Positions 25,801-36,156 of a stretch of 64,000 nt of DNA are shown in pieces. The position numbers and the translations under genes are program-made. The notes under the pieces are model-generated. The model did not search any database and was not told the DNA's origin. It saw only the letters and a list, made by a program, of their open reading frames with translations. Positions within the stretch are counted from its first letter, which is position 1; each line of letters opens with the position of its first letter. Source of the stretch: Ptychodera flava (lineage: Eukaryota > Hemichordata > Enteropneusta > Ptychoderidae); contig NC_091931.1 of NCBI RefSeq assembly GCF_041260155.1, positions 14,661,861 to 14,725,860 on the forward strand, given 5' to 3'.

Positions 25801-28800
25801 AAGATCGTGCCACTGTGGTATGAGTAGTGATGCCAATAATTCCTTCAACAAAAACTTCCTTATATCCAAGCAGCAGTCAATACCAAAATCAGCATGCTTT
25901 GCCCAGTATAATGACCGTGAATTGACACAATGCTGAAGGATGTGTGGAAATGAGCCATAAATGCAAAAGGCCTGCTTGAAGCATTTTTTTATAAATCCTG
26001 CACTTTCTCAAGTGGTCTATGTGATGTCCCCGTGTAGAATAGACAATGGAGCAGAAAGACTGTCCGTGTGTTAAGAAGTCATAGTCTGGGGGAACTTTTC
26101 TGTTTTTGGTCTGTGGACATACACATCATGGAACCTGAGCAGTACTCTTACCTGAATCACTTACTTCGCCTCTACAAATACCCTTCTACTGTACATGTGT
26201 GTTGATGATTTCTTTTTCATCTTCCATTGACTGCAGGACCAGTATGCAAATTCTTTCCTGCACGATGCAAACATGACCTTCCGTGTTGAACTCTACCGAG
26301 CTGTAAGTTGAATTTCATATCTACTGACAGGTCAACTTTTTATCAGACTGTGCACATACACAGCAATAGTGATATGTTCAACAATTTCAAAAACAAATCT
26401 CTCATATTATGTCAAGGGATGTTGTGCTATTTCTTCTCCACTCTACCCGAAGTTAGAGTGAAAATGTAGCTCTTCTCATCTTATCATCGTTGCCCAACCC
26501 ATGATGTTAGATTAGGAGCATGTGCTTGTATACGACTAAAGAAACTGAAAATGCCTTGATGCAAGAAGCTTCTTTTTTACAGAAATAACATCAAATTCAA
26601 TCTTCAATGTATAATATATAATGATTTAAGTAACCAAATTTTGTCCCTGGTTTTATTTCTTTCAATTCCATCTGTGTGCTTGCTCTTCACTGGCTGCAGC
26701 CGATGAGACACAGAAAACAGACAGTTGACAAGAACTTGCCAGCCAGACCGTTAGCCTGCGCACTGCTTGATCTGATGGTGGAGTTTATCATGAGTCATAT
26801 GATGAAAAATCTACCCATGGACCTGTATCTGTAAGTGTACTTCAGTTATTGCATTCAAGACTGCCAGAAACTATTTTCGTTGAAATAAACTGGCATGCAA
26901 AATTCTCAACTTTAACCTTTTCATCAATGAATGTTTATTCGTCATGTTTTGCTTGGTATATAAACTCACATACAGGGACTTTTTTCCCACGTTATCTGCA
27001 GCTAACGATGTTACTGGTAATCTTCTTGCATTGAGTCAAGGGGATGTTATCTTTCATTCTATCAGGATTCAATAGACAGTACTCTAACCACAGTATTGTC
27101 TCTTTTCAATTTGTACAGGCGTTGTCTTGGCATCATCCATAGAATCTTGTGCTACCAAAAGAAATGCAGAGTTAGGCTACAGTATACATGGAAACAGCTG
27201 TGGACAGGTGAGTTGTGAATTGCATAAGGTATATTTAACTTCATGGTACATGTACATGTACATGTAGGCATCAAACATGTAGACATGTTATCATTTGGGC
27301 ACTTCCCCAACAGCTTGTTCCATTCTCTGTGCTGGTTTACCTGTGATTTGTGCAAACAATAAACCACTTATATTGTAAATGGTTGACTTGGAACTACACT
27401 TTCACATTGAACCTTGTATTCAAGTGACTTTTGTTGTCAGTACAGTAGTGAATGAAGGCATCTTGGACCTGGTTAACATTCCCAGATTTTGCTGCACTTT
27501 ACACACCTTTCCGTCATTGACATGTTATTCAAATTATCACCATATAGTGCCCCAGCCCAGCACAGGCTATGACTGTCAGTAATTCTTTAGATATACTGTG
27601 AGTCATTTAGAGGAGCATTGCACAAATCTGATACTCAACAGGGTAGTTTGATAGTTTTCCTGCTGTTATACGTCCTTTGCTTCTTTGAATTTCTATCTTG
27701 CAGTTCTTTCTCACCTTTGTATCATAGCAGTATTATTGACATCATAAATTGAAATGTTTTTGTCTTAATTGCAGCTCTCGTAAGTCTGTTGAAGTACCTT
27801 TTATCCAACGAGTCATCTCTGCTTCCAAAGTACAACATATTTCACTTATCAAACAAGGTACGTGAATAATGATCATGTATGATGTACATTGTTATCTCGT
27901 TTATTGTTCCAGATATCTGCCATCCTCATTTATCAGTTGATGTGCCCAGCAAAAAAAATCAGCACTCTTCAAATCTTATCTAGCATGTAAAACAGCAATG
28001 TTTTCCCCGCACAGTGTCTTGGTAAAATACATTTGTATTTTTACAGGAAGTATACAGTGTTGACATCAAGTTTTGCAAAGTTATGTTTGCAAACTGGTGG
28101 TCCAAAGATTGCTTTATTCTATGCCTTCCTTGTGTTGATCAGCCAACTGATAATTTTAACATGATAAAAATAAAATTAATATGACTTTTGTTGAAGAAAT
28201 GTTCAGGAAATTAAATTATTGATATAGTAAGTCCTCTATTTAGTTTATTTCACCAAATTAAATGACCAAAAATCACTTATGCCAAGAATTTCTCTCTTTA
28301 CAGGTTGTAAGGTTATTCAATTTGTTCATTACATATGGTGATACGTTTCTTCCAAGTCCAAGTAGCTATGATGAGTTGTACTACGAAATTATCCGTATGC
28401 ATCAAGTCTTTGACAACCTTTACTCTATGGGTGAGTACTGTCACAGCTCAAGTCCAAATTCAATGAGACAGTGGCTGGTTGCTCAACTTCATATCTAGTT
28501 TGCATTTGCACTGTAGCTTGTATCTGTCAGTCAACAGTTTGGTGTGGTTCTTCTTTGGTATACTTACGTGCCACTGCTAACCATAATGCTGATGATATCA
28601 GGCAACACACTGATTATTTCTACTGCTTTCCGTCATCAGCTTTCAACAGCAATCACAAATGATCAGAAATCTTCATAAGGTACTGGTGTTCATGATGTGT
28701 TGCAATGCGTCATTCAGGTTAATGCAATATCTTTGAACATAATTGACTTACATGTACATCTCCCCGTATATTTCATGTTCAGCTCTGAGACAGTCAACCA

Positions 28801-30730
28801 ATGGAGGTGAACACAAGGACTCTGCAGCAAATTTGACCAGTAATTTAGTGAATATTAGGTAAGGATAACGAAAACTTAGTTATTGAAAACTTTTAGGTCT
28901 GCCTCTTTCAATGTAGCAAGAATGTGTTAGTGGCATGAAAGGGTTTCTAATTTGTTTAGCATTACCATTTGGCATTTACCACTCATGTTTCTACTCCTAT
29001 CTAGGCAATTGCTGATACATACATACGTATGTCTTGCTAAAGTACAGATTAATTGATTAAAGGTATACAGTCACGTGTAATCTAAATATGCCCATATATG
29101 ATCAAAGGGGCGTTCCTCGGTATTCAAAATGCCCATATGAGAGCGCTGTTTTTAAAAAGAGGCCACCCACCTAAAATCTACGATTGGTTAGATTTTCTCT
29201 TTCCATGGTAACTGTGGCAAAATTGGAACAGGTGACAGTATACCTTTAAAAAGCTTATAGGCGGGAAAATATTTTGAGAGAAATTTTCTTGAGGAAGCAA
29301 ACAAATACCAATTAGCACAGCATCAAGTAAGTGTAATCAATAGTTGCCATCACATCCAAGGTTACAAAGAAAAGTCTTCTGAAAGTCATCAATCTTTGTT
29401 TATTCATGTGTTACAATCTGTTCCTTTTCTGTTGATAGAGCCATAGTGAATCATTTTACACCAAAGATAGATTCATGGACAGCTGCCAACTCCCTGTCAT
29501 CTCTCACTTCAGATCAGGTAAGTAATGGCACTGCATCATCTTAGCTGTGAAATACTTGCTGCCCGATGCATAGATTGCATAGAGAGTCTTTTCAATTATT
29601 TATGCTCCGACATAGCCAGTCCTACAAGTAGAAGTGATCTTCGTAGAAAACTAACGAACACTCAAATACTGTGTCATTTAAAAAAATGCACATAGCATTA
29701 ACCCTTTGAACGCCAAAGTCAATTTTTGTCACCTTTATAATATAAACCCCAGTCAAATTTTTTTTAAATTTTGCCAAAATTTTGATAAAAAACTGTAGCA
29801 AATGAAATGTGATGTCCATTTGATCCAAAATTATCAAGAATATAATAGAAAAATTCATAAAAATTGGTAAAATGTTGCACTAAAATTTTGGTGGGAAACA
29901 TTACAGCACTCAAAGGGTTAACAATAATGGTGTAGTGGCCACTACCATACACTATATCACACTCTCTCCCCTTTCTTACACCTTACATGTATTTTATCAT
30001 CAGTGATACTCGTTTATTAAAATTGCCCTGTAAACTCTCCTTGATGTCACTTTGGATGAAAGTGAACCATCTTCAAAATTATCACGACTTTTCTCACCCC
30101 GATTTTTTTCTGATACAGGTTCTAGATGTTGTGAGGAGCAACTATGACACCCTGACATTGAAATTACAAGACAACTTGGATCAGTTTGAGAGGTACTCTG
30201 AGAAGCCGGCAGAAACAGCATTCTTCACTCAACTGGTAGGCTTTGCATTCAACTACCATGTACCTTCTTTCAGTTGTCTTGTTGGATGTGAGATGCACCA
30301 CTTGCAAATTTATGCTACTGTATCTGCAATGACTGGAAAATATACTTGAACATGATTTTGATTAGCGGCTCTTAATCAAGAACATGCACTGCATTGAGAT
30401 ATCTGTTGATAACATGTTGGTGATATCACTGGCATTTACATCAGGAACATAAACTTTCACTGTCATGTTTTTCAATGTTTTCTCTTCAGTGCTGACGTGG
30501 TCATGTAAAATTCAGCAGGCTACAATGCCATACTCGTCTGTACTGTGTAGTCAAGTATTTCGTACATTTTTCAACTCCAGAGTCTTTGTATCTTTTGAAT
30601 TATTTTTCAAGTGAGGTATTTCTGTCTTATGCTTCAGGTCCGATCGATCATATCAGACGTCAGGCACAACATTGGCCTGTCCAACCTGCAACAGCAGACA
30701 GTCCTCCAGGAGTTTTCAAGCCTATCGTGA
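11261..30730 (+). CDS. ARMH3: ARMH3 (C10orf76), armadillo-like helical protein, complete
   Basis: Twenty-five exons join in phase into 685 residues, against about 689 in the human protein, with matching sequence from end to end. The diagnostic C-terminal region (DUF1741 / ARMH3 C-terminal domain) spans roughly residues 430-670, including [20 protein letters not shown] and [20 protein letters not shown]. The family is an all-helical armadillo-like Golgi protein that binds PI4KB and GBF1 and supports Golgi PI4P supply; this is established for the human protein and inferred here. No transmembrane segment or signal peptide is evident. The N-terminus differs from human, as expected for a poorly conserved start. 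The least conserved part is exon 14 (about residues 320-345), a Pro/Thr-rich linker between helical blocks. Every intron is GT..AG. I see no frameshift or stop, so the gene looks intact. Confidence 0.95.
11552..13090. mobile_element. 1.5-kb hAT-like element in ARMH3 intron 1
   Basis: The left end starts CAGGGCTCGACATAAGCG and the right end ends CGTCGAGCCCTG, an inverted match that continues imperfectly into CACTAGCCCGA and ACTAGTAAAAATG-type subterminal sequence. Flanks share CATTA, so a target duplication is only partly visible. CAGGGCTCGA ends are common in hAT elements. No transposase is readable, so it is non-autonomous. Confidence 0.65.
13331..13387 (+). CDS. ARMH3: ARMH3 exon 2 (aa 36-54)
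   Basis: Encodes [19 protein letters not shown]. Acceptor TATGTAG, donor GTAAGT, phase 0 at both ends. Confidence 0.92.
13640..13705 (+). CDS. ARMH3: ARMH3 exon 3 (aa 55-76)
   Basis: Helix-forming [20 protein letters not shown] segment matching the human position. Acceptor CTTCTCAG, donor GTGAGC, phase 0. Confidence 0.92.
14123..14203 (+). CDS. ARMH3: ARMH3 exon 4 (aa 77-103)
   Basis: Ends in the conserved [10 protein letters not shown]. Acceptor GGCATTACAG, donor GTAAAA, phase 0. Confidence 0.92.
15443..15550 (+). CDS. ARMH3: ARMH3 exon 5 (aa 104-139)
   Basis: [13 protein letters not shown] followed by [12 protein letters not shown], both strongly conserved. Acceptor CCCACAG, donor GTATGT, phase 0. 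Confidence 0.93.
16046..16106. repeat. tandem duplication in ARMH3 intron 5
   Basis: A unit of about 30 bases containing ATATTTAAAGGATATAGTC occurs twice in direct succession. Confidence 0.85.
16986..17078 (+). CDS. ARMH3: ARMH3 exon 6 (aa 140-170)
   Basis: Contains [15 protein letters not shown], matching the human SLKSLCLKLLLCLVT segment. Acceptor CCTTGCAG, donor GTGAGT, phase 0. Confidence 0.92.
18150..18225 (-). repeat. diverged copy of the GGGCCAAACC repeat family
   Basis: On the minus strand, a TTTGGACTAAATCATGGTGG-type segment. Better copies are at 31190-31265, 46884-46960 and 47300-47390. Confidence 0.4.
18376..18450 (+). CDS. ARMH3: ARMH3 exon 7 (aa 171-195)
   Basis: [20 protein letters not shown], almost identical to human. 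Acceptor GTTACAG, donor GTAAGT, phase 0. Confidence 0.95.
19437..19523 (+). CDS. ARMH3: ARMH3 exon 8 (aa 196-224)
   Basis: Includes [12 protein letters not shown] and LVNYRKYE, conserved with human. Acceptor TTTCACAG, donor GTATGT, phase 0. Confidence 0.94.
19711..20034. repeat. minisatellite of about 20-22-bp units, ARMH3 intron 8
   Basis: Roughly 15 imperfect units on the theme GGACTAGCAAACTAGACTGC, with a higher-order repeat visible at about 19760-19870 (two near-identical blocks of about 64 bp). It ends about 140 bases before exon 9. Open frames on both strands here are artefacts of the repeat. Confidence 0.9.
20175..20231 (+). CDS. ARMH3: ARMH3 exon 9 (aa 225-243)
   Basis: [19 protein letters not shown], matching human [18 protein letters not shown]. 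Acceptor CTTTCAG, donor GTAAGA, phase 0. Confidence 0.95.
20595..20638 (+). CDS. ARMH3: ARMH3 exon 10 (aa 244-258)
   Basis: [14 protein letters not shown] plus two bases of an Arg codon. Acceptor TTTCACAG, donor GTGAGT, phase 2 end. Confidence 0.92.
21334..21394 (+). CDS. ARMH3: ARMH3 exon 11 (aa 258-278)
   Basis: Completes the Arg codon, then [20 protein letters not shown]. Acceptor CCTTACAG, donor GTGAGT, phase 0 end. Confidence 0.92.
21629..21962. mobile_element. 334-bp near-perfect fold-back MITE, ARMH3 intron 11
   Basis: Two arms of about 160 bp are inverted copies along their whole length, meeting at a short centre near 21795 (GGTCAGGACC). The outer ends read TTAAAGGGACAAAGTCGGCC and its inverse, bordered by TTAA at both sides. 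A TTAA border with full-length palindrome fits a TTAA-targeting non-autonomous element; the family is not established. Confidence 0.9.
22005..22051 (+). CDS. ARMH3: ARMH3 exon 12 (aa 279-294)
   Basis: [15 protein letters not shown] plus two bases of Arg. Acceptor TGTTGCAG, donor GTGAGT, phase 2 end. Confidence 0.93.
22677..22752 (+). CDS. ARMH3: ARMH3 exon 13 (aa 294-319)
   Basis: [20 protein letters not shown] followed by TVLTH, strongly conserved. Acceptor TTTTTCAG, donor GTAAGT, phase 0 end. Confidence 0.95.
22761..22803. repeat. (TC)n microsatellite next to the exon 13 donor
   Basis: About 21 TC dinucleotides begin eight bases after the GT of the exon 13 donor. Confidence 0.97.
23208..24272. 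repeat. hairpin-led tandem array, unit about 146 bp, ARMH3 intron 13
   Basis: Begins with the hairpin AGCTCCGCTGTCAGCGACGC plus GGAGCT (about 23208-23233), then a CCGTCGTCGTC-type stretch. Six diverged units follow, each with the core GCTTTGAAATTTGGTATACAG. Cores start at about 23317, 23463, 23619, 23765, 23911 and 24056, so spacing is 145-156. The array ends with half of the hairpin again (GCGGAGCTATATCGGC at about 24243-24258). A degenerate second array of the same family lies at 36157-37010. No coding capacity. Confidence 0.85.
24348..24426 (+). CDS. ARMH3: ARMH3 exon 14 (aa 320-346), linker
   Basis: [20 protein letters not shown] and six more residues plus one base. It corresponds to the Pro/Thr-rich linker of the human protein. 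Acceptor ATCCACAG, donor GTAATA, phase 1 end. Confidence 0.9.
24806..24907 (+). CDS. ARMH3: ARMH3 exon 15 (aa 346-380)
   Basis: Contains [10 protein letters not shown] and [16 protein letters not shown]. Acceptor TCTTGCAG, donor GTGAGT, phase 1 end. Confidence 0.94.
25118..25176 (+). CDS. ARMH3: ARMH3 exon 16 (aa 380-399)
   Basis: [20 protein letters not shown]. Acceptor TTTTTTAG, donor GTAGGA, phase 0 end. Confidence 0.93.
26237..26302 (+). CDS. ARMH3: ARMH3 exon 17 (aa 400-421)
   Basis: [20 protein letters not shown] plus RA, as in human DQYANAFLHDDNMNFRV. Acceptor GACTGCAG, donor GTAAGT, phase 0. Confidence 0.95.
26700..26830 (+). CDS. ARMH3: ARMH3 exon 18 (aa 422-465)
   Basis: [20 protein letters not shown] then [20 protein letters not shown]; the opening of the conserved C-terminal domain. 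Acceptor GGCTGCAG, donor GTAAGT, phase 2 end. Confidence 0.95.
27119..27207 (+). CDS. ARMH3: ARMH3 exon 19 (aa 465-495)
   Basis: [20 protein letters not shown] then QYTWKQLWT. Acceptor TTGTACAG, donor GTGAGT, phase 1 end. Confidence 0.95.
27775..27857 (+). CDS. ARMH3: ARMH3 exon 20 (aa 495-522)
   Basis: [20 protein letters not shown] then NIFHLSNK. Acceptor TAATTGCAG, donor GTACGT, phase 0 end. Confidence 0.95.
28304..28430 (+). CDS. ARMH3: ARMH3 exon 21 (aa 523-565)
   Basis: [40 protein letters not shown]; the most conserved block of the protein. Acceptor CTTTACAG, donor GTGAGT, phase 1 end. Confidence 0.96.
28783..28858 (+). CDS. ARMH3: ARMH3 exon 22 (aa 565-590)
   Basis: [20 protein letters not shown] then NLVNI and two bases of Arg. 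Acceptor ATGTTCAG, donor GTAAGG. Confidence 0.93.
29057..29249. mobile_element. 193-bp TTAA MITE in ARMH3 intron 22
   Basis: The left end TTAAAGGTATACAGTCAC matches the inverse of the right end (GTGACAGTATACCTTTAA) with one mismatch. Both ends carry TTAA. Confidence 0.85.
29439..29517 (+). CDS. ARMH3: ARMH3 exon 23 (aa 590-616)
   Basis: [20 protein letters not shown] then SLTSDQ. Acceptor GTTGATAG, donor GTAAGT, phase 0 end. Confidence 0.95.
29698..29921. mobile_element. 224-bp TTAA MITE in ARMH3 intron 23
   Basis: The left end TTAACCCTTTGAACGC matches the inverse of the right end (GCACTCAAAGGGTTAA) apart from internal mismatches. The interior is rich in AAAATTTTG-type palindromes. Confidence 0.75.
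30119..30235 (+). CDS. ARMH3: ARMH3 exon 24 (aa 617-655)
   Basis: [20 protein letters not shown] then [19 protein letters not shown]. Acceptor TGATACAG, donor GTAGGC, phase 0. Confidence 0.95.
30638..30730 (+). CDS. ARMH3: ARMH3 exon 25, C-terminus (aa 656-685)
   Basis: [20 protein letters not shown] then [10 protein letters not shown] and TGA (30728-30730). The human protein ends in the same way, which confirms the stop. Confidence 0.95.
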   Translation, partial: VRSIISDVRHNIGLSNLQQQTVLQEFSSLS

Positions 30731-30958
30731 CACGCAGCAAGACGCCAACAACGACTAGTCACACATAGTATAAGACGCATTCAGGATGGGGACCCTGCAG
30801 ACAAGAGACTCAAAATCTAGAGATTCCATGACATTTCATTATTTCAGTATATTTTAGAAAAAGAAAAAAAAGATTGTCCACTAATGATGTGTAGTATTTC
30901 CACGTTTGCGAGTGTCCTCCCACATTGCACAATATTTTACACATGTGTATAAAATTGA

Positions 30959-30964
30959 AATAAA
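30959..30964 (+). terminator. ARMH3: ARMH3 polyadenylation signal
   Basis: First canonical AATAAA downstream of the stop, giving a 3' UTR of about 250 bases. Confidence 0.65.
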
Positions 30965-31189
30965 TGTAACATCTGTAATATTGATCACTAGAAAGTGATA
31001 CAACTTCTCTTTTCAGTAACCAGTTAGGGGCTTCTCACAGTCAGAGAACATTAAAGTTTAGTCGGCAATATTTTGAGCTGGAGCTGGTGAACTCTGCATT
31101 TATTGAATGGTAAAGATGCATAGGCCAGTACTTCTTCAATTACATACTAAAATGGTGGGTGTTATATCTGTATTGTTGCAGTAAGACAC

Positions 31190-31265
31190 CCCAGTTCCCT
31201 GTAAACAGGTCCACAGTGCCCATCGATAACAATAGCTTTGGGCCAAACCATGCGGGTGAAAGGGG
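31190..31265 (+). repeat. GGGCCAAACC repeat family, copy
   Basis: Starts TTCCCTGTAAACAGGTCC and ends GGGTGAAAGGGGTCAAAGG, with TTTGGGCCAAACCATG inside. Copies recur at 46884-46960 and, inverted, at 47300-47390. Confidence 0.7.
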
Positions 31266-31830
31266 TCAAAGGAATCCACAGTGTATGCTTGTCAAGTTGA
31301 ATTTTTTCTTCATTTGAATGAGGAAGGATTGAAATATTTTATGATTTTATACAAGAGTGGTTGCACAGAATTATTGATAGGGGAATTAATTCTGAAAGTA
31401 GTATAAATATGGCATCCATTTGATTGGGAGAAATAGCCAAGTCTTTGGTCAGTTTGTTGGAAAGTAAAATGTGGCATGGGTTTTGCATTTCTCATCCAGC
31501 GTGTTTTGTTGGATATCAGAAGCATAACGCAAGTCTATCATGCAATGCCACATCACTGGTAATTCAGTTTTTGCAGCTTGAACATAGAAGTCTCTAGAAA
31601 CTCTGCCAGGCCATGGAAGTCAGGCAGTCATTATGGTAAATACAACTGATTTCAAAGGGAGTCTACATTTGCTTCAATACAACATTGTGCAATTCATGTG
31701 TACTATCAAGGTTTTAGGGGATTTTGCTCAACTTTCACACATTTCAAATTTTATCGGTTTTTTGAGCCACTTTCAGGTTGAAACGTGTAAGCTATGATTA
31801 CGGCACTGCAATGTCTCCCAAAGTCGAAAG

Positions 31831-31893
31831 TGTGTGTGTGTCAGTGTGTGTGTCTAGGTGTGTGTGTGTCTGTGTGTGTGTGTGTTTGTGTGA
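31831..31893. repeat. (GT)n-rich microsatellite
   Basis: Interrupted GT dinucleotides. Confidence 0.95.
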
Positions 31894-34800
31894 ACATGTG
31901 CACAAAGAAACAAAAGGGAAAGACATAATCCAAAATCAACTCAAGTGTATTGCTTACCCCTTTAACTGATGTCAAAGTAATTTCTGTTGTCCAGCATAAA
32001 AGTTTCATCAGCTGTAACTTATGGTGTATTTCAGTGAGATTTTTCAGTCTCTAAGAATTTTTTTATCTACTCTCAAAATCATGTCAAAATGTCCAGTGTT
32101 GAATATTAAAGGACAATGCAAACCTTGCCCGTTAATGTGGTTTCCTCCCGCCTTGCCCAAAAATAAACGTTAATGATCAGCGCGGAGTCTGTTATTTCCA
32201 ATATATTATCAATGAACCCAAGAAAACCGTCAAAATTTACGAAAATTTAGCACGCGAAAGACAACAAGGCCCCAGAGCTTGTCAGTGAGTTGTGCGCGCA
32301 CTGTAAAAAGTTTGCAAATCTTGAGATGTTTCTGAAAAAAGTGTCTAAACTTGGCCCACAAGTGCTTCATTTTATTTTGTGATTGATTATGATTTTTGTA
32401 CAAATCAGAATTTATGTTTTAGCTGTAAAGTTACTTTGTTTACGATTTTATTCATATTCGCGGGCATGTAAATAAACCATTACTGTGTAGTTGTGGGCAG
32501 TCACGATTTTCAGTTCCACTAGTTAAAATGTCGGACAGGGCATTGTAATATAATTCAATACTGCCTGCGTGTAGTGTTGTGATATCAATAAATTTTAGGC
32601 TAGGCTAGACTTCATATGTCAACAATAACAGTATGCATTGTCTTTGCAAAACTAATGCCTTTGTGTTTGAACATGTGTAGAGGGCATAATAAGAAAAGGT
32701 ACCGGTATTTTTTTTTATAGAACAAACATATTATCACAATAGACAGCCATACAAGGTACTGTAGCAGCAACAGTAATTATCAGACTGCAGTTGCAACCAC
32801 GTCAGGAGATGGATAGCTTGAAAAACTAGCCTATACAAAAAATTTGGTGCTCTCAGAGTTCAAGACAGCAGGTATAAACAGCCGACAAACAAATTATTCA
32901 AGGCTTAAAGACCAAGCACACCTGAATTATTAAAATCTGCTTGACTTTCTTTCAAATACTCTTCATCATTATGATCCAATGGTATTCACTCATCTGTCTT
33001 GTGTGTGTGTGGAAAGACAAAGCCACTGAACAAAAGTTAAAATACAGAACACTGGAGTGGATCTTCTTTATGAAAAACTAGGTTTTACTTAGGGGATAGT
33101 TTTATAAAGCAACTGGACCCCCTAGGATGACGTTGATTTGTCAAATAATGCCAGTGTGAGCCCAGTATTGTTCAGTCCTGCCTGAATGGAGTTTGTGGTT
33201 TATTACAGCCTTATTTCTTTTTCCAAATGGTAGTGTAAAACCTGAGGAATAATTTTATAAAACGTAGAAACATGAAGGATTACATACCTCTGTTGTAAAG
33301 TAATTTCTGTACTAGGACTGGTAGGAGAGTATTTTCCCTTGCTACCCAATGTCTTTACTTCAAGAAATTTAACATCTTCCCAAGTTATTTATGGCTTTGT
33401 ACATTTACTTTTTCTAACTTTCCCTCACTTGTTTTGTATGAAGTTGTATTTCAAATCAGTGCAATCCTAACAATTTGTCAATTACATTTGTTTTTTTTTG
33501 TTTGTCCATTGTTTATTTTTAAACTTCGAAATGTTGGAATAATTCATATTGCAATGAAAAAATTATGGCATATGACACTGGTTTATCATGTAATTTATGA
33601 TTATCTTTGCCAGAATGACAAGATACAAGTTTTAAAAGCAGTATGTGTACTGGCAAAAAATAGGCATTTCTGTCCTTAAACTTTTTGTAGTTTTTATTAA
33701 GTCATGGCAGTGATGGTTTTGCCAAAAAATGAACAGCAAGAAACACCGATCAAAAATGTTGACAAAATGGTAAGAAATATGAACCATACAGTATTTTAGG
33801 TGTTTGTGCCATTTATAAGCCTGATTGTTTCTTTTTTTTTTAATTATTAACGTTTGGCACCTGGAAGTTGGATATTAGTATGTCATAAATTGTAAAACTA
33901 TTTTCTTTTGGTGCTTTGAAACTGGTTCATGAAACTAAGATTCCTGAGTAGTTGACTGTGACCTTTGTTCAGCTGAAGGTTAGTCAAATCTCATTGGTTA
34001 CAGTGCTTTGGTTGACTCCATTTATCTTTAGTAGGGATGACAGGTTTGATTATTTTGCCACTGTATTGAATTGTAAATATTAAAATTGCAAATATTAAGA
34101 TCCTCAGTTTCTGTACAGTTTCTCTCTTGCCTCGGCAATTGTAGAGTGCGGCAGTTTCCTTAAGCATGTGCCAGGCATGTCCCAACATGCAATGGTTCGT
34201 TGAAATGCAGTTTAGTCTGTAGTGAAATCTGAAAAATTCTGTTTTGGTGAGATGATGGAGAAGGCTTCAACAATGAACATAGAAATGACGGAAGTAATGG
34301 AAAGTGGTGAAAGGATCATGGAAAGATATTTGCAAATCTCTAGTACATGGTTATGAAGCTGTTAGCCTCAAAGCTGTACCTCAAATTTTATGCTAAACTC
34401 CACACTGCACTGATAGCCGTTTCATATTCAACATAATATTTGTTGTTTCTACCCTACATGCATTCAAGTGGAATTAATTCAGATTTTTCATTTGTTTACA
34501 TTTTTCAGTGAGTATGAATGGTCCTAATAACAAGCAGGGCTGTAGAAATTGCTCAACTGTACGAAATATTCTAAACCTGAAAATTTTAACATAAAGGTTG
34601 TGGTTTCTTCTCACTCTTTAGGAAGAATCTTTGGGCGCTCTTGTCATTAAAGCACTGTCCTATACTATATCCTTTAAAAAAACTCTTGTGACTCTGCACC
34701 ATCTTTCATGTCAGTACAAACCTCCGCTGAAATTTTTCATACTCTTTATACTCTCTGAAGAGGGTAAACGTTTCCAGTAACACGGGCCCAAGCCGAGGAC

Positions 34801-35191
34801 TATGGGGCTGAGCATGTGGTGGGCTCAGGGGTAGACAACAAAGCTATTGAATATGCAAAAAGCTGCCCAATATCGAGTGATTTCTTCACATTTGGTTGAT
34901 AAACGGCTGTTTTGGTGAGAGGGGATTACGCTGGCAAGTAGGCAGTTTTTCATATAGATGAGTTGGAAATTTCATTTTTGTTAGTTTTCAGTGGGCAAAT
35001 TAAAAAAGGCCCAACATGCAGTCAGAGATAATAACTTGATTTTTTTCAGGAGTTTGTAAGCGAGTGCTACATGTACACTTATAAAATGGCACCCCCACGG
35101 AAACATACAAAAATGCAGTATTTCCTGCATATACACATTGTGATCATAAAAGAAATTATAAGCATGGTGCCATTTACTTGAATGCACAACA

Positions 35192-36050
35192 CAGGGCTCG
35201 AAATTAACTTTTTACCCTGGTAGTCCACTTGGGCTACCATTTTCTGAAGTTGGTAGCCCAGTGACAATGGCTGGTAGTCCATGAATATTTTACTTTCAGG
35301 ATACTGTACTCGTCCGAATATAAGCCCTGGTTCAGCAACACAAATAGCAGTAAAACTAGGGGCTTCAACTCGAGAAACCCCATGTTATGTGTCACGAACG
35401 CTTAATTTATGCTAATTTATGTATATTTTAACACTTTCTATCACTTTCAAAATCGGCTTATACATCCAAAGAAATTGTAACTTGAGTAAAGAAAAACAGA
35501 AAAAAATATTCTCATGATCTTTATGAACTGGCATGCCTTGTTACACCCGAGTCTCTCTATACAGAACGTAATACATTGATACTGATCGACAACCATAGAT
35601 AAAAGACAGCGAAACTCAGCCAAGCTTAACTGACACAGTGTTTTATATTACTATTTCAAATCAAACTGATTACACAATCTCTTGATATAGAAGTGACAGT
35701 TTTGTGAAATTTCAGCATCAAAACCCCAAAACTTGACACAAGTATGTCTTGTATGCTGCCGATCAACAGCATAGTGTGAACTGGCATGCAAAGACTGCAC
35801 ACGGAAAAGCAACTCAACATTCTAGTATCAAACGCTCTGCATCTTGTGAAAACAACAACATAGCAGTGAAAATTGTAATAGTCATCAGAAAAACCTTCAC
35901 AGATGAAAGGATAACTGCTTCAAATAAATGAAACTGCATGTTCACTGCATTTAGCTCGTCCGAAAGTGACGGACATCGCACGCCAAGTATTTTACGTCCT
36001 AGGCTTTGGTAGTCCGTGTGGGCTACCATTTCATGGACTTTGGTACACTT
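35192..36050. mobile_element. degraded hAT-like element
   Basis: The left end is CAGGGCTCGAAATTAAC followed by a TGGTAGTCCACTTGGGCTACC segment. A GGTAGTCCGTGTGGGCTACC segment near 36008-36027 is the same motif; on inversion it is part of a subterminal inverted repeat. The outermost right end is missing. No transposase frame. Confidence 0.5.
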
Positions 36051-36156
36051 TTTCAGCATTTAATGGGTCTAATTCAAAGAATACTTGGAAAACGGGGAAT
36101 ATTTTGAGATATTACACATTCACAGATGTTGGGGCTTTAACTGACTTTGTTAAATC

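Larger units (their letters stand above)
30965..35191. other. intergenic, no gene seen
   Basis: AT-rich spacer between ARMH3 and the transporter gene, with no exon-like conserved reading. It includes a GGGCCAAACC-family repeat (31190-31265) and a GT-rich microsatellite (31831-31893). Confidence 0.5.
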
